Assembly (NCBI GenBank): GCA_038502055.1
Contig: JAXRKN010000037.1
Span: 6,666,501-6,730,500 of the forward strand
Length of the DNA stretch: 64,000 nucleotides
From: Tanytarsus gracilentus
Taxonomy: Eukaryota > Arthropoda > Insecta > Diptera > Chironomidae
Direction of reading: 5' to 3'
Positions 15,101 through 30,100 of the stretch are shown here, piece by piece; within the stretch, counting starts at the first letter, position 1, and the number at the start of each line of letters is the position of its first letter. A program made the translations under genes and the position numbers. Under the pieces are notes generated by a model, which was not told the origin of the DNA, searched no databases, and was given only the letters and a program-made list of their open reading frames with translations.

Positions 15101-18100
15101 TTGCACAGTTTTTACAAACACAATTTATGGACTCTTCCTGGTGAAAGGCGAACAGATCCAAAGATTAAAAATTGCTTTGCGATAGGCCGAACATCTTTTA
15201 AAAAAGTAAATTCAAATTTATTGCAAAAAACTTTAAAAAATAGTTTTTTATTTTATTGAAAAAAAAATCAAAACCAATTTTCACTCAACAAAAGATTAAT
15301 TTTTATAAGCTCATAAAAATGCGGATCAAAAAATTTTAGCTCTAAATCCTCACGAAAATCCACTTCATATCCAATAAATTTTTCATTGACTCACGATGAT
15401 GATGATGAAAAATGTGAATTGTCATTGGATGAGTGGCTCTGCGAGTCTAGGCTGAAATGTAAAATCTCCTTTTCCAGTTCACTTTACTAAATAAGACATC
15501 TCGTGTGTGAGGGAGACGATGACTGTCATCGCTTGTACACAATTTGTGGCCATTCACTTGTTGCCTATACCATTTATGATTGCACAATAAAGCAACCACT
15601 CACTGGCAATACACATGCGATCCAATGATGTGGCCATTTAATACTTTAACGCTAAAAATCGCTCCATGTGTGTATATAAAAATATTATGACCTTTTTTTA
15701 TAATCGTCTCTTTTCTGGAAAAAAAGGGAATCAACAAGTCCTGCTGTGTGCGAAGAGTCGAAAAAAAGAGCAATATAAAAAATTGTATACGGGACACTCA
15801 AACTCGAATGATATAGTGAGAAATAAATTTGGGTCATTTGTCGTTATTTAGCTTAACGTCTTGGGAATTTTTATTGTTTTTTCTTCTAGCCCTTTCCTGT
15901 CTGAAATGAATTGTAATTTTAAGGGAACATCCTTTCGAGTCATTCAATCTTATTTTTTTCATTATGAGAAAGTAAAAAGGATAAAACAAAAAGAGCAGTA
16001 ATTAAATATAAGAAGTATCCACCCATCAACATGAGCATCATCAAAAAGGTCAATTGTCATATTTTTATTTATTTATCTTTCTCATCATCATCAAGACTGC
16101 CTTCATTCTGTCCAAGGGATGAGAACTTTCTGACTTAATTTTATCTTTAACATTTCCTTCTTAATTTTTTTATAATTTTTTAAAATTTAATTTTGATATC
16201 TTGTGTGATAATTTTATGACATCGAATGTCATATTAAAAGGCGATTTACCCCCGAAATGTTATTTTAAGATTGAAAAGGACAATCATGGTGGCGGTGACA
16301 TGTGTTTGACGCTGACGAAAAGAGCTGTGGGTGATTTTTAAGCTTGAGAGAATCAACGGGACTTTTCCGCTGCTGTCTCGACACTGTCGTCGTCCATGCG
16401 GTCCAAAATTGAATCAAGATAAATCAAATAAGAGAAAAAAAGGTTGTTGAGAAGGACAACCAACGCTCTTTGCTGTCTCTTTGTCCCTTAATCGAGCAAG
16501 TAAACGTAAGTGGATTGCAATTAAGATTTCTCATGAAATTGCTGTCATTTCTGCTGACATTTTCATTGAAAATGATTGCATGATGAATCAATTTTGAACG
16601 AGAATGAGCTGTGAAGCGATCGCACACGCAAGAGCTATTTGACTTTTGAAAGTTGATTTTTTTTTGTTTTTAATAACTCTAAAGAGCATCTCCTCTTGCA
16701 CGAGAGAGTCATAAAATTAAAGAAAACTTTCAAAGTAATAAAGTGAGTGGCCGTTGTTGTGTGATATGTAAATTTATTTATTATGAATTTTATGGCAATT
16801 TAATGGCTAATCGAAAGACACGTTTTGATACACACGTTTGTTCACGAGAGCGAGACACATATTTTCAAAAAAGTTATTAATTGTAATCCGATGAGATGAT
16901 TAGAATAAATTATCAAAATCTCACGATATAAATTTTGAGAGAGTTAATTGAAACTAAAAATGTTTACTTCATTAGATATAATCGGAATTTTATTGATATC
17001 GTTCGAGGGAGAGTGAAAGATTTTTTATTACGATTTTGAATTGAGGATGCGCAATGCTGACTGCTTGCGTGATGAGAATTAAAGATTTTTTAATCATCGT
17101 TAAATTTCCATTCAGTCGTGTGTTACATAAATTTATACATATCACAAATTTTAAGCTTTATTGTCCCAAAATAAAAGTTAAAGAAGTTGCTTTGAATTTT
17201 TATTCAACCACTTCACTAAAATGTTCGAGAAAAATTAAATTACTTTCGACACTGGCATACATAGATGAAGCTCATTATATAACACTCTAAAGTGCAAAAA
17301 ATATATTTCCCACATTAAGGCTAACAGCATCATCTCCACATCCTTTTTACCCTGCATTACTTCCACATATGGCTACATGCATGTTCTCTCACACCATAAA
17401 GAAAAGCAGGAAAAGTTTCAAGAGCAACAGAGAGATGTTCTCATAAAACATCTAACTTATGAAATTTATGGGGGATAGAGAGAGGAAGTACATGCATGTT
17501 TGACCATAAAAACGCTGGCCGGACGACAATCTAATTTCCTTTTAGTTCCTCTAACTTTGAGTGCAAATTTATGAAGTCCATCACAAATTTATTGGCCTCT
17601 TACTAAAAAATTTCACTTCCTTTATGATTCGCTTTATTTAATCATAAAATAAATGAAACGTGGTTATTTTTATTGAAAACAAAATGTTGCTCAAATAAAG
17701 AATATTTTTAGCACTTTTATTTCGTCAATAAGTCTGATGTCTGTTTTTTGATCACAAAAAGAAAAGTGACGCAGTTATTTAAGCATTATCATCAAGTGAA
17801 GACGTGATATTAAAGACACTTTTAATCGAGCAAAGTGATCTCAATTCACACATGCACACAGTATATTGAGTCTATTTTGAAGCGTGTTTCCATTTGAAGA
17901 TGATGACACAAGTGTGCAACAGAACAAGCAATTTATTTTTCACAAGTCTAATCGATGATCGAATAGCGTATTGAAAAATAAATTGTTAATGAAACAGATG
18001 TAAAATATTTCACTGATGAAATAATAAATATGCTAACACAGTCACACGTTTTGTTTCTGTTTTAAGCTAATATTCTATTTTGTCATCTAAGCCTAATTAA

Positions 18101-21100
18101 AAATAAATTAAGTGTGGACTAATAAATGTTTTTCCCACATATTGTTCAATAACATGTTTATCTTATTCGCGTTGGAATTTTTTACATTATTAATATATCT
18201 TAGTAGCATATCTTAGGGTTGTCTGTAAATTATGTCACTCAAATATTTTTGCACATTTTTCTCATTGTATCAATTGTGAAGTTTTACATAATTTTTATAA
18301 TGACCTCAAACATTTAAATTCTTCAAAATAATAAAAATTTCTCCACCACCCATAGATGGCAAAGAAAGTTTATCTCAAATTAAAAATTCATCCAAATGAC
18401 AATATTAAATGTGGTGAAAGAAGATTTAGTGTTTAAATCTCCTTTAATGCTGACATATTGTTGTTGAGAGTGAAAAAGAGAGTTAAGCGCGTTACAATCA
18501 AACAAATTTGTCAATACTCGCCATCGCGACCCCCATCGCTGTTCAGCTATTTAGTTATCAAGAGTCACACGACTCATCTCCAAAGATGGCAATTAATTAA
18601 GATAACCACCACTTGACTATTAATATAACAAAACATTCATTCGAATAAATGTCGCTTCTTTACGATATTTTTTCTCGTCTTCATTCTTTGGTCATTTTTC
18701 AGCATACAAAAAGAGTAATTGAGTGTGCAATGAATCGAGCACGTTGTGTGTGGTCGACGACACCGCATAAGGCTACACATGGTCGTTAAGTTAAACTGAC
18801 TGTTCACGGAGAAATTATTATTTCACAAATTATAATGATTTTAGATGTATTTTCATATGAGTATATCTCGACATCGCACACGGTCATCGTTCTTTACTTT
18901 TTTATTTTGCGCACACGGCGGCAATTTAATGACCATATATATTTTCTCGAAGAATGAAAAATTGCTATTTATTAAAGTTAATTTTGGCACATTCCATGTG
19001 AAGTTTTTGACACTTGTAATTTGTTGTGATCTCAAAAGCATCCGCCAGTGAATTATGACTAATGGGATAATGGTCAATATATTGAGTATTTTTACTTCCA
19101 TTTTTGCTTTTATTGCTTCCCAAAACTCTAAACTCACTGAACTTTATGGACAAAAGAAATTGAGCAATTAATCATTTCTCCACTCACACACGACGTTCAG
19201 CAAACTCGGTGGGCTTTAAAAAGTGCGCGCGAGAAAGCTCGAAATGTTTTCAATTTTTATTTTATTTTCCAGAGGAATTAAATAAGAAGAAGAAGAAGAG
19301 AGCGATGAACAGCAATTATTGAGATTTACGTTTGTCGATCGATTCGTTAATGTGTGTTGTATGTGGCATTATATTTCGTGATGTTTAAACAAATTTAAAT
19401 TCTCTTTTTTCTCTCACTCTCGGATGGTGGCGGTGATTTATTGAAGGCCCCGGAATATCGCCATGAAATCGGTGAGCGTGTGTGTCTCTTTTTTATTTAA
19501 ATGCTAATTACACATTTTATCAATATTGAATTTCTCTCTACGACTCTTCGATGGCCGCCTCTCTTATTTTTGTGTGTTAATAGCCTGCAATTGGATACAG
19601 CGAATGGGAAATGAGTAGATTCGCCATAAATTAAATGTGAATGTTTGCTCTCTGTCTGCTGCCTCCCGTGTGATTTACAAGACCTTCGCTATTGTCATTG
19701 TGAATTATCAACCAAATGAGATTTTACGATTGAATTTTGTCGTACGATTGTAACAATGTTAATGCAAAAGGTTACAAATTAGCCATTATCAATTTATTTG
19801 ATATGCATCATTCATAAAAGTCCATAAAATTTACATTTTGAAAAAATTTCAAGTGCAACGACTGTGGGCAGTCATCTAGATGATTGTCGTCAGCAAATCA
19901 AGTAAAGATCACGAAACTCGTGTGTGTTCAGTAAATAAGTATCTCGAGCCATGAAAGGCATTTAAACATTTTTCACACGTAATTTTTCACTCCAAGTGCT
20001 TATATGTACATCTTATGCTCTCTGCTTATGTTCTCACTCCCTCTTCATCTCCACGGTGTGACTTGTTAAATCGTATCCAATTTCTCAGCTCACTCGCTTG
20101 TTGGTTAGTTGAAACTGCGGGAGACACTCTGCTTTGTGGTGTGGGAAACTATAAAAGAATATAATTGGGAAGAAGTCATAATTTTTGCAGAGTGTGAAAC
20201 CTTGAAAAAAGTTTATTTTGACACGCTGTGCATGTCTCAAAAGTCTCATCCATTCTTTAAGCGCATCGCATCAGGAATTTTCAACAAATTGTTTTCCTCT
20301 GCTTCTTATTGTGCACCCATTCAAGCAAAGCAAACTTAGAAGAAAAAGATGTCTTTTGTAAAAGATGAACTTTGAGAGATTTGTTCGCCTTTTTCCTCTT
20401 TTGTTGTTTGATTTTGCACAACTATTAAGTACACATGGGTGAGTGTGGTAATTTCCTGGATAACTTCCTTGAAAGAGAAACCAAATAACAAAGAGTTAAG
20501 TGGAATTTAAAGAGATTAAAATTCAATGAAATTTTAATTTTTAATTGACAAAGTTTTTTATCCTTTTTTAAAACATCTTGCAGGCATAAAAACTATTTTT
20601 AAGGTGCAGTAAGTCCCTGTGGTGCTGTACCATGTCAAATATGCATCAATATTTCCTCAAAAATTCATCCAAGTGTCAAGAATCCATCATGTTGCTCCCT
20701 CTCAGCTGGCTGTTCCACACAAAACTCAAGCCACACAACAATAGTTTCCTCTCTAGTTGCTGACTATGATAAATGATTTTATTCTTTCTCTCAACTGCAG
20801 TGTCTCTGCATGATATTATTTCACACTCTTTCTGTCAATCTCATGTTTTCGTTCATGAAAAAGAGCGAGTATGGTAGTAACAAGGTGTCAAGTTATTAAA
20901 CTTGGATATCATCTCGAGATCCATCATGTTGGATGGCATTCGAGAGGGGAAAAAGTTTCAAATTGTGGTTAGACATTTGTTAAGAGAGCGTAAACATGAA
21001 CTTTTGTCGTCACCTTTCAACTTCACCCCCGCTCCTTCTTCCCACTCTCGAGAGCGATGTTGTTGAGCGTGTGTTTTCATGCGATAAAAAATAAAACAAG

Positions 21101-24100
21101 TTGCTCGGGAAATTTTTCTTCATGACAAGTGTTGAAAATTTTTAAACTTTCAAATTTTTCTCCCTCGTCACTGCTTAAAACTTTTCTTCTTCTTACACTT
21201 TATTCAATAAAATTGTTTCACAAACTTCTCGCTCCATTGAATAATGTAGAGAGAAAATGTTTTTCACCAATTCATTGAACAACAATTTTTTATTAAAAAT
21301 GATGAAAATTTTTCCATTGAACATCGAATGGGAGATGCTCTTCTGCATTGTTATTAAATAAAACACCAGACTTTATTGTTTGAATTTATAAAATTCGTTC
21401 TCGCTAGTTAGCTCCCAAAAATAAAAGTTTGATGCTTTTATAGTTCGGCAAAAACATTTAAAGTTCAACACAAAACACCTCAAAATTGTGAAGAAATTTC
21501 CATTATTCTCTCGTTCGACAGCAATGCTCTATAATCTTTCTAAAGAGGATTTCACGGTTGTTCTTCATAAAAGGCGATAATGAGAAGGCAACAGAAGTGT
21601 TTTTGTATTCTTTACCAACTTTAAATACTTTTCGAATATTCTTCTTTTGCACGCGTAAATAATTCTTTGAAATGAATAGGAAAATTGAAAACGAATGTTC
21701 AGTGAACATAATGTTCTCATTTGACTGCAAAATATACACACACAATTGGTCACATAAATGGCATCATATGCGAGTATAGATTTCATAAGAATGAGAGAAA
21801 AGAAAAAAGGAATCAAAACAACTTTGCCGCAAAAATTCTCTTCGGTATTTTTTTTTCATTCATTGAGAAGATGATGTGGTGCATGTGCTGCTGCTTTTTT
21901 AGTAATTTGACCTTTTCATGCTCTCTCAAGATCTCATTTTATTATTTTTGCAGAAATATTTTTGTTCAGACTTTGATGGATAATGACAACGGCTTAAGGG
22001 AACAATTTTTTTCTCCTTTTCTTTTGCGCCCTTTTTTGCTCATAGTCGATAATCGATTTGCCATAACTACGATCGCTTAATGTTCGCGCATAACTTTACT
22101 CTTTATAATAATCTCGATATTTTTTTTCGGCAACGAGTCCTAAGTGCATAAAGTGTGCATAGCAACATAAGGTTGAAATCCTTAATAAGAGGAACTAAGA
22201 TGAAGTTAAAAGAAATTTTCAAAATTATAAAAATTTTATTAAAAATATTACAAGTTTTTTAAAATTCAAATGATTATAAAAATTTTTGGGCTAACTTCAT
22301 CCAATTTTATCCTATCGACTAAACGATGTTGATACTTTATGTTCAATTCATGAGCCATTAGAAATGCTCTTATTTGCGCGCATGCAACACATAAATTTCT
22401 GATAAATTCTTTTTGGCATAATAACAATTTTTTCTCATCTCTCTCATGTGTGTAGCAGTTGAAAAAAAGGAGAGAAGCCAGAGGCAGAGCAACAGACACG
22501 CTCCTCAAACCAACTATAAACTTAGCTTGCGATAATAAACTTATATTTTTTTATCGTCTCTATTCGAGGCATTTTTGTGTTTGCATTTTACTCAGAAATA
22601 AATTCATAAAATAATTTATTCCTTAGAAGTCCCAAAGCGTAAGAGAAATATGCGAAAAAATTAATATTCAGGTAAGAGAAAAAAAATTGTCGTCTGTTCT
22701 CAAACTCCAAAAAATAATAAAACAACCATAAAAATATTTTGTCTCTTTTCTTTTCGTCAATTAAAGTATTTTATCACACACATAAATTCTCCACTGATGA
22801 CTTTCCTTTGTGTGATGACTTTTTTTTTGGCTGGTAAAAAAAATTTTCTCTCTCTGTTAAAAAAGGGCACACGAGAGTGAAAAATTTGGCTTTTTTACTC
22901 AAGGCATAGGCGATGTGACATGCAAAAAAGGACATGCAGGTAAGAACTTTCACTTCATCCTTCGAAACTCATTTTTTACTCTAAAATTATACTTTCGTTT
23001 CATTTTATTAGACTCTCCTCTAAAATGGGCGTTTATGAGCGACATTCAAGCAAATTTTTTTAAAGTTAACCTTGTCATCGCCATATCTCGTGTGTGTGTC
23101 AAATAGATGGTATTTTTTTATGGACGTCGAAAAGTCAGAGTCGTTCTCAGAAGCTTTCCAAATAAAAATTGTCACTCAAAACCATAAAATTCGATTCGTT
23201 ACGAGTGCCATGGTTGGTTGCGAGAATGATGACGATGTTATGCATGTTGAAAATATTTCAAGCCACTTAACAGAATTATTATGATATTATTACGGTTTTA
23301 ATGGATTGTTCAAAATAATTAGGAATTTTAAGATTTTTTTAAATATATAAAAAGTTAGCAAAGAACATGGTGAGTAAATTTTAAAATATTTTTAAATTGA
23401 CTTAACCCGTCATCACTCAACATACTTTATGCGACTATATAATATTCATGAAAATTGGTTGATTTCGTTTTGCGTTTAATTGAACACATATGGCTGTGTT
23501 TATGGCTTTCTGATATGATTTATGTCCACATGTACCGCAATAAGAGGGAATTTATGATCAGAGGAGAATAAAAGCCGAGCACGTACTCATTAAAATTGTT
23601 AATCGAATTTTTTCATAGACGGGTTTTTTCATCAGCAATTAGACGCGTTTTTAAAATGTGTATATATCTTAATGCGATTAGAAGAGTAGGAAATTATAAA
23701 GTCGTACGCAATGTGCTTCAATTTTTCTTTATGCTTCACATTCCCATCTTCCAATGAGAGTCTTCTAAGTAGCCTTCAAGCACCATCATCATCATACGTT
23801 TAATCACATCGAGCACATTATCTTATTAACACTCTCTGCATTTGAAGTGAATATGTACGTTCGGCTGGGCCTCATGCGTCGCACATCATCATTATGCTTA
23901 AAAACATATTAAAGTGTCGGCTGAAATTCCACTATCAAGATGATTACAAATAACGAAAAAATAATTTAACGAGAAAGGAAAATATAAACCTTATGGCGTG
24001 AATCGTCGACGAAAATGAATTTTTAAAGATTTTTATTTAACACTTTTTGGCCGCTGCTATAGTTTCATTTGCCTTGTTCATCTTCTTTTTTTGTGATCGG

Positions 24101-27100
24101 ATGATTGCGCTTTGGACGTGAGTTTGTTAGCAATATGCTGAAGGATGAGATCTTCGAGCTAATAATTCATATTCTCACCCGTTTTTCTTATCCCTCACCT
24201 TTAGGTGAAATTAATCCGAATTTATCTCGATACTGTTGGTGGTCAAAAGATTAACGAAACATTTTAACAAAACAAATTTATATTCATTTGTTCTTTAAAA
24301 GTTTAAATTTCTGATATGATCGTCAGCATCAACCGGCAGCCTACGAAAATTGTGTTTAATTTTTATTCTTTTTGTTCTTTTATTATCTTCAAAAAAACGA
24401 AGAAAGAGATCCGAAACTAAAAACATCATCAAGACGTGGTCTGCTTGTTATTATAGACACACACACGCCGATTACTGATTTCAACAATTTATTTCGAACT
24501 AATATTTTTTATAAGCCTAAATTCACACATTTTGGTGAGATCAATCAATTTTTTTATCTCTTCTCTTTCACTCGCATGTGCATTCTTCTTCGAGGAGATC
24601 GTTAGCGGCTACAAAAAAAGTTTATAAATGCCTGCCTTCTTTTTTTGTGTTGAAGAATTGACTAATTTGGAGGGAATATTTCATTAGATCTAACACTTTT
24701 ATACCTCTTTGATATCAAAGCGCATTTTATGATGATGATAGAGACAGATTGTTAAAATGATGAAGCAGGTTGTCTTCGGCAGATTGCAATCGAGCGTGAT
24801 TTCTAATCATCATCGTTGAAAGGTGTTGAATTGAGTGCATATAATTTGGGATAGCCTTAAAGATTGTTAAATTAGCATATTGTAAATTTAACAGCATCAA
24901 AAGAGATTTTTCTCATTCAATTGCTGGCGAGAATAGGAGCCAAGCCTAAAATATGTTCCTTCAAGCACAAAAATAGATTATTATGAAATTCTACTTGTCC
25001 CAACAATAGAAAATTTTCCCTCACTCGTGCTACAATGACCGAAAAATATTTCAATGGACAATAATGAAGTTTGTTTGTAAGCATCTTGTGAGGGTATTAG
25101 AGCTAGCAAAATCCTTTTCAAAAATTTTCTAAAGACGAGAGAAATTTTGTGTGTTAGAATGAAAAATTTTCAATGGAGAAATTTGTTGATGTTGATCCCA
25201 ATATAAGCGAACTATACTGAAAGCAATTTTTAAATGAGTTTCTTTCTAATTTAATCTCCCCACAAGCTGCTGGTGTTGAAAGCACTTCATTAGTTTATTG
25301 ATGCTCGACATGGTAATTGAAGCTTAAAGAGGGTGGTCTTAAGCTCTAAACACTCATTCAAATTTTGAAATCTCAATTTCCTAGGCTCGTCTTTAAAGCA
25401 AATCAACGACGGGAGTCAAACATGTCATAAACGAATGTAAACAATGTTCTCAAAGGGCTGAATTTGAAAATGTGTGTTGTGGCTGGCAAGAATTATTCAC
25501 AAGCACGATACATGTGTTTTCGAGTTTACAAAAAACACCAAGAAAAATGTCTATAAGCATCATACAAGCATAATAACAAGAGTCTCTGAGGTTATTTGAA
25601 CGACAATGTTCAAAATTGTACATTTTCTTGCCTTAAAGTAAAAAATACTGAATTGCAAATTACTTACATGAAAAGCTATGTGTGATTTATTTTTAGGGGT
25701 TATAGTCTAGGTGACGAATCGATAAATTTACGATGAGAAAATAAAACTATTGCTGAAAATAACTATGTTTGTCAAACACTGAGGCAGGAAATTTATTATC
25801 AGTGTAATTGATAATTCTTACATCTGATGTATCGATGCTGAATTATTCAACGACACTTGGTTTTTCTCTACGTTTGTTTCACGAGCGTGGCCTTTTCGAC
25901 TTTTTCATTTCATACAGATTTGTTTTGCACAAAAAACTCATTCGTCACTTGAAATCTCGAATCACGCATAACAACGTGAATTTTTGTGGAGATTTTTTCG
26001 CATATTTTAAAATTAAAATTTTTATTTCATTTCAATCGGATTAAAATATTTTTCAATGGAATTTTTGTTTTGTTTCTAATAAATCCTTTTATGTGTCCAC
26101 AATTTTAATCTCCTCTTAAATAATTGATGAAATGCTTTACCATAACATTTTGCAGTTAGTGCAGTAAGCGAAAGTTATTATTAATAAATTTTCAGATTAT
26201 AAATTTCCGCTCGCAAATGCAATAACAATAATTTTTCCATCTCCTTCTCTCATACAGTCGCCGACGCGAGACGACTCCCGAAAATTCATGAAATTTTAGC
26301 CGCACACCATGCATATGCGACACACTACTTAAATTAATGGCTTTAATGCAAACATAAATATTCGCCTTTCCGAAAAACTGGAAATTGCCGGAGTGAAAAT
26401 TATCACTTTAACAGCTTCTCATTTTTGCCGGCACCAATGCATCTACACATAGTCGCGGTTGAATGCAATAGTGGCCACTTTAAAGTGCAGAGATTTAATA
26501 CATCCTCCGAAAAATATATAAATGTATAAATTTTTTATATGGGAAAAAACTTTTTCGTGTGACTTTTTTTGTTCACCACATAATGTTCAATCTCACACAC
26601 GTCAGGGTGGAATTAAATTGAAAACTTTTTTCCATGGTGCTTGACATTTTTTTTTGTTTGAAACATATTAATGTAGTGCAGCTGATGGCAATGAGATTAC
26701 GAAGCTTTAAAATATATATTTTTAGTTACAATATTTTTAATATAAAATTATTGTAAATGCTACAAATTAATTTTATAATGTAAAAAATGAAATTTAGATA
26801 AATGTTTTGAAATGTGATTAAAAAAGTATTTATTTAATTACATTTCAGATTTAATTTTAATTAAAAACATTTTTGAAATATTAGCAAACAAAAAACATTG
26901 AAATTTAAACCATGAGCTATCACTAAAAATATCCTGAAGCACGACAACCATGAAGTTAACTTTATGTCCAGATTTTTCTGTCAAGTATAATCCACTTTTT
27001 ATTTATGTTTATGGTCAATAACAAACTGCATGTATATCCTTGAGAAACTCTACGTGCCAAACTCTTTTTTTTTGTTACAAATGCTGCTTGGATGAAAACA

Positions 27101-30100
27101 CTAAAATCCTTTTTTTGCAGCAAAAAAAGGTATGAGAGGATATTTATCTTTATTGGAGCATGGATAATTAACTTTTTACCTCTCCTACATTCATGTTTAT
27201 GTCTAGAGTTCAGCCGTAGAATAACCAGAATTTCTTACCATTCTCATATCTCTCTTTTTTTCTGGTGAAAAGGATTACAATCACACATCTCCGCTCTTGT
27301 TTGTTGTTTTATAGGTCAAGTCAGAAAAAATGGAGTAAAACAAGTTATAAAAATTTATGATATTTTAAGACTTTTTTCACTTTCCATATTTTCATGCTGA
27401 TTTAGTTCCAATATTTTGAAAACATGGCACAGAGACAATGGGATTATAGTACCAGTAAAAAGGGTAAATATGGGTTAAAAATTGGTGCACAAAACTTTTA
27501 GTGCTTTATTGCCATGCTACAGATAAAAAGAAAAGTATTTAGTTCAAGGACTTTCAAAAATTCAAATTACTCGGACTGGTCATTATGAGAATTCCAAAGA
27601 AGAGTGCTTTTAATTTTAATTACAACATTCTGAGCACTTAAAAATGTTAATAACATTTTTGCAACAATTTAGTTTTTAAAGCATTTTAAGTACATTCGAA
27701 AGTAATTAAAATAGGATTAAATTGATAAGGTGTTGCATTTCAGTTGAGTGCTTTAAACATTCACACGATCATAAAATTTTATGTGTGATGTCAAAACTTT
27801 AATAATTATCAAAGTGAAATTAAATCTTCTCCTAAATTAAATAAAATTAATATTCATGTCATTTTTATACAGATCTTTACCTTAATTTCAATAAATTAGC
27901 ATCTCATTAGCAGCTTTAAAATTAAATTGTTTAAAAATCATTATCGTTCGCAAACGACATGGCAATTTGTAACTCGGTGTGCAAATTTTCACCTTTTCAT
28001 TATTGTATTTAAAGTGAAATTTTAATGTACACGAATCCGTTATTCTGACAGCTTCTTCAGCCTTCCTCATTTCGACGCTTCAATTTCAACTTTTTAATCC
28101 AATTAAATTTGCATAATTTTCTTGTGTGGAATTTCAAATGTTATCTTATTCGACGGCGAAGATTAAAAGCAAATGACAACGATGATTTTAATTTTTTTGC
28201 CTTTGATGATAGCAATTAAGCTGTGTATTGGTCTGACTATGGCAGCAGCATTAAATGCTAAAGAAATAGTTTGCACGTGGCACTCTTCTCATGCCTTATT
28301 AACGTCGCAAAAATCTCATTTCCAATTCATCCTTATCACAATTCTCGGAGAGATCTTCTCTCTCGCTTGTCACTTATTCTTGTCGACTTCTGAATTACAA
28401 ATCATTCTTGGAATAGCTTACTGCCTGACAAAAGTTCCCTTCTTGAAATTGAATTTTCATTTATGTAAAATTCCACGTGATAGTCAAGAGAATTATATTT
28501 CTTTGTGTCTTTATCACATTGTAAGCAAGTTTTACTTGAACATCTTGAAGGTCGATTTGCTCGTAATCAAATTTATTCATCCAGTCCGTGTGCAAACTAT
28601 TTCATTAATTGTGTTGCAAGGTATTTCAGATTGACGCAAGAATTTCACAAAATTACTTGCAGGAAATTGAAATACGACGATTCATTTTTTCTAGATAGAA
28701 ACTTTAGTGAAGGACATCCAAAATGAAATTAGTGAAACAAACAGAAATTCATTATTGCTTTATTGCATCTTTAGGGGACAAAATGTTTAAGGTTTTTGTT
28801 TATTATACTTCCACGAAATTAATTTCAATAAAATTTTAAATAAAATATTTAATATTGAATTTTTAAAAACTAAGCAAAAGTTTTAAAATTGTTTCGGTCT
28901 AAATAATTTTCCAAGCAACACAGACAGCACAAATGTATTTACATATATTTGTGGAACAGGTCATAAAACAATTAAACTTGGAAAATTGCACCGAGTTGTG
29001 CACAACACACACATTGGAGGTCAGAAAAAATGAGAGGATGAAATGGAAAGTCATAAAAAGTAAAATTTTTCTTCTCTTTTTCCTAGAATGAATTATTATT
29101 TTTTGGGTGATGTTTTTTAAGGCTTCGGGTTTTTGGGATCTGTAAAAATTGGTCTCATTAACTTGAGTTTGCTCTAGATTTTTTTATGTTATTGCGAGTG
29201 ACATTATTAGTTAACATTATTCATTGTTTATTGCTCCAGTTTACTGAGCTGCTCTACTTTAGATTGCCGGTCAGGATGGGAAAAAAGTTTAGTGGGATGA
29301 TCCTTGTCCTTCGAAGTAAGGCAATGTTCTGTAATAATTTTTTATGTGAACATCTTCTTCTTGATAAAATTTTATTTTTATTGCCTATCGATGACCAGAG
29401 CTCGAAAAATTTCTGTGTTTTTTTTCGAGACAGAAAAATTAGATGCAATGCTGGTGGGAATAATAAATCACTCACATTGATGTATGACATTTTTAAGACC
29501 TCGAAGAAAAAATATTGTAAGTAGATGCACATCGCATTAAAGTCTGTATGTGTATCCAATTTCATGGGTTGTGTTCCTCTCAACTGCGGATCATAAAATG
29601 TCATCAAATGTCACGCATTTTTATGTGATTTTTAGCAGACATACACACGCTACGCCACAGCACACTCGTTAAACAAAAATTTAATGAGTTGAGGAATGTA
29701 ATTAAAATCAATTTTTACAAAAGCGAAAAACTTTTGTGTTGCGAGGAGCTAAATGAAAAATTATTAACGCGTATCAATGGTGTGTAAAAATAATGATGAT
29801 GATATTTGTATGAATGGAAGTGAGGAAACATTAATAACTGCTGTGATACTAAAATTTATTTTAATGAGGTGTTTTTTGCATCAACAGATGTTGGACTGTT
29901 CTGTGAAGATTTTTTAAAATTGAACTTGAAATTTAATGGTGAAGCAACAAGCTCAAAAAATTGTAAATAATGTCTAAAATCCTTACAATTTTATGTCCAT
30001 ATAAAAAATTCTCATCAATGAGCGATATCATCATCGGTGAACAAGAAAAAATGTTAAGTGACAGTGAAGTATAAATCTATTATTCAATGTTTACATTTTG

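Noticed and set aside
21721..22080. 119-codon open frame, Phe/Cys rich
   Set aside because: Low-complexity reading of T-rich DNA with no domain.
27110..27131. Small perfect palindrome CCTTTTTTTGC/GCAAAAAAAGG
   Set aside because: Too short and too low in complexity to call a structured RNA or regulatory site.
28173..28634. 153-codon open frame with hydrophobic stretches, plus strand
   Set aside because: It is the longest open frame of the desert, but it shows no recognisable domain, no clear signal peptide and membrane layout, no splice partners and no composition shift from its surroundings. In DNA this large one such frame can arise by chance.
29186..29607. Overlapping open frames on both strands (112 and 117 codons)
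   Set aside because: Antisense mirror frames in AT-rich DNA; neither has recognisable motifs or flanking exons.
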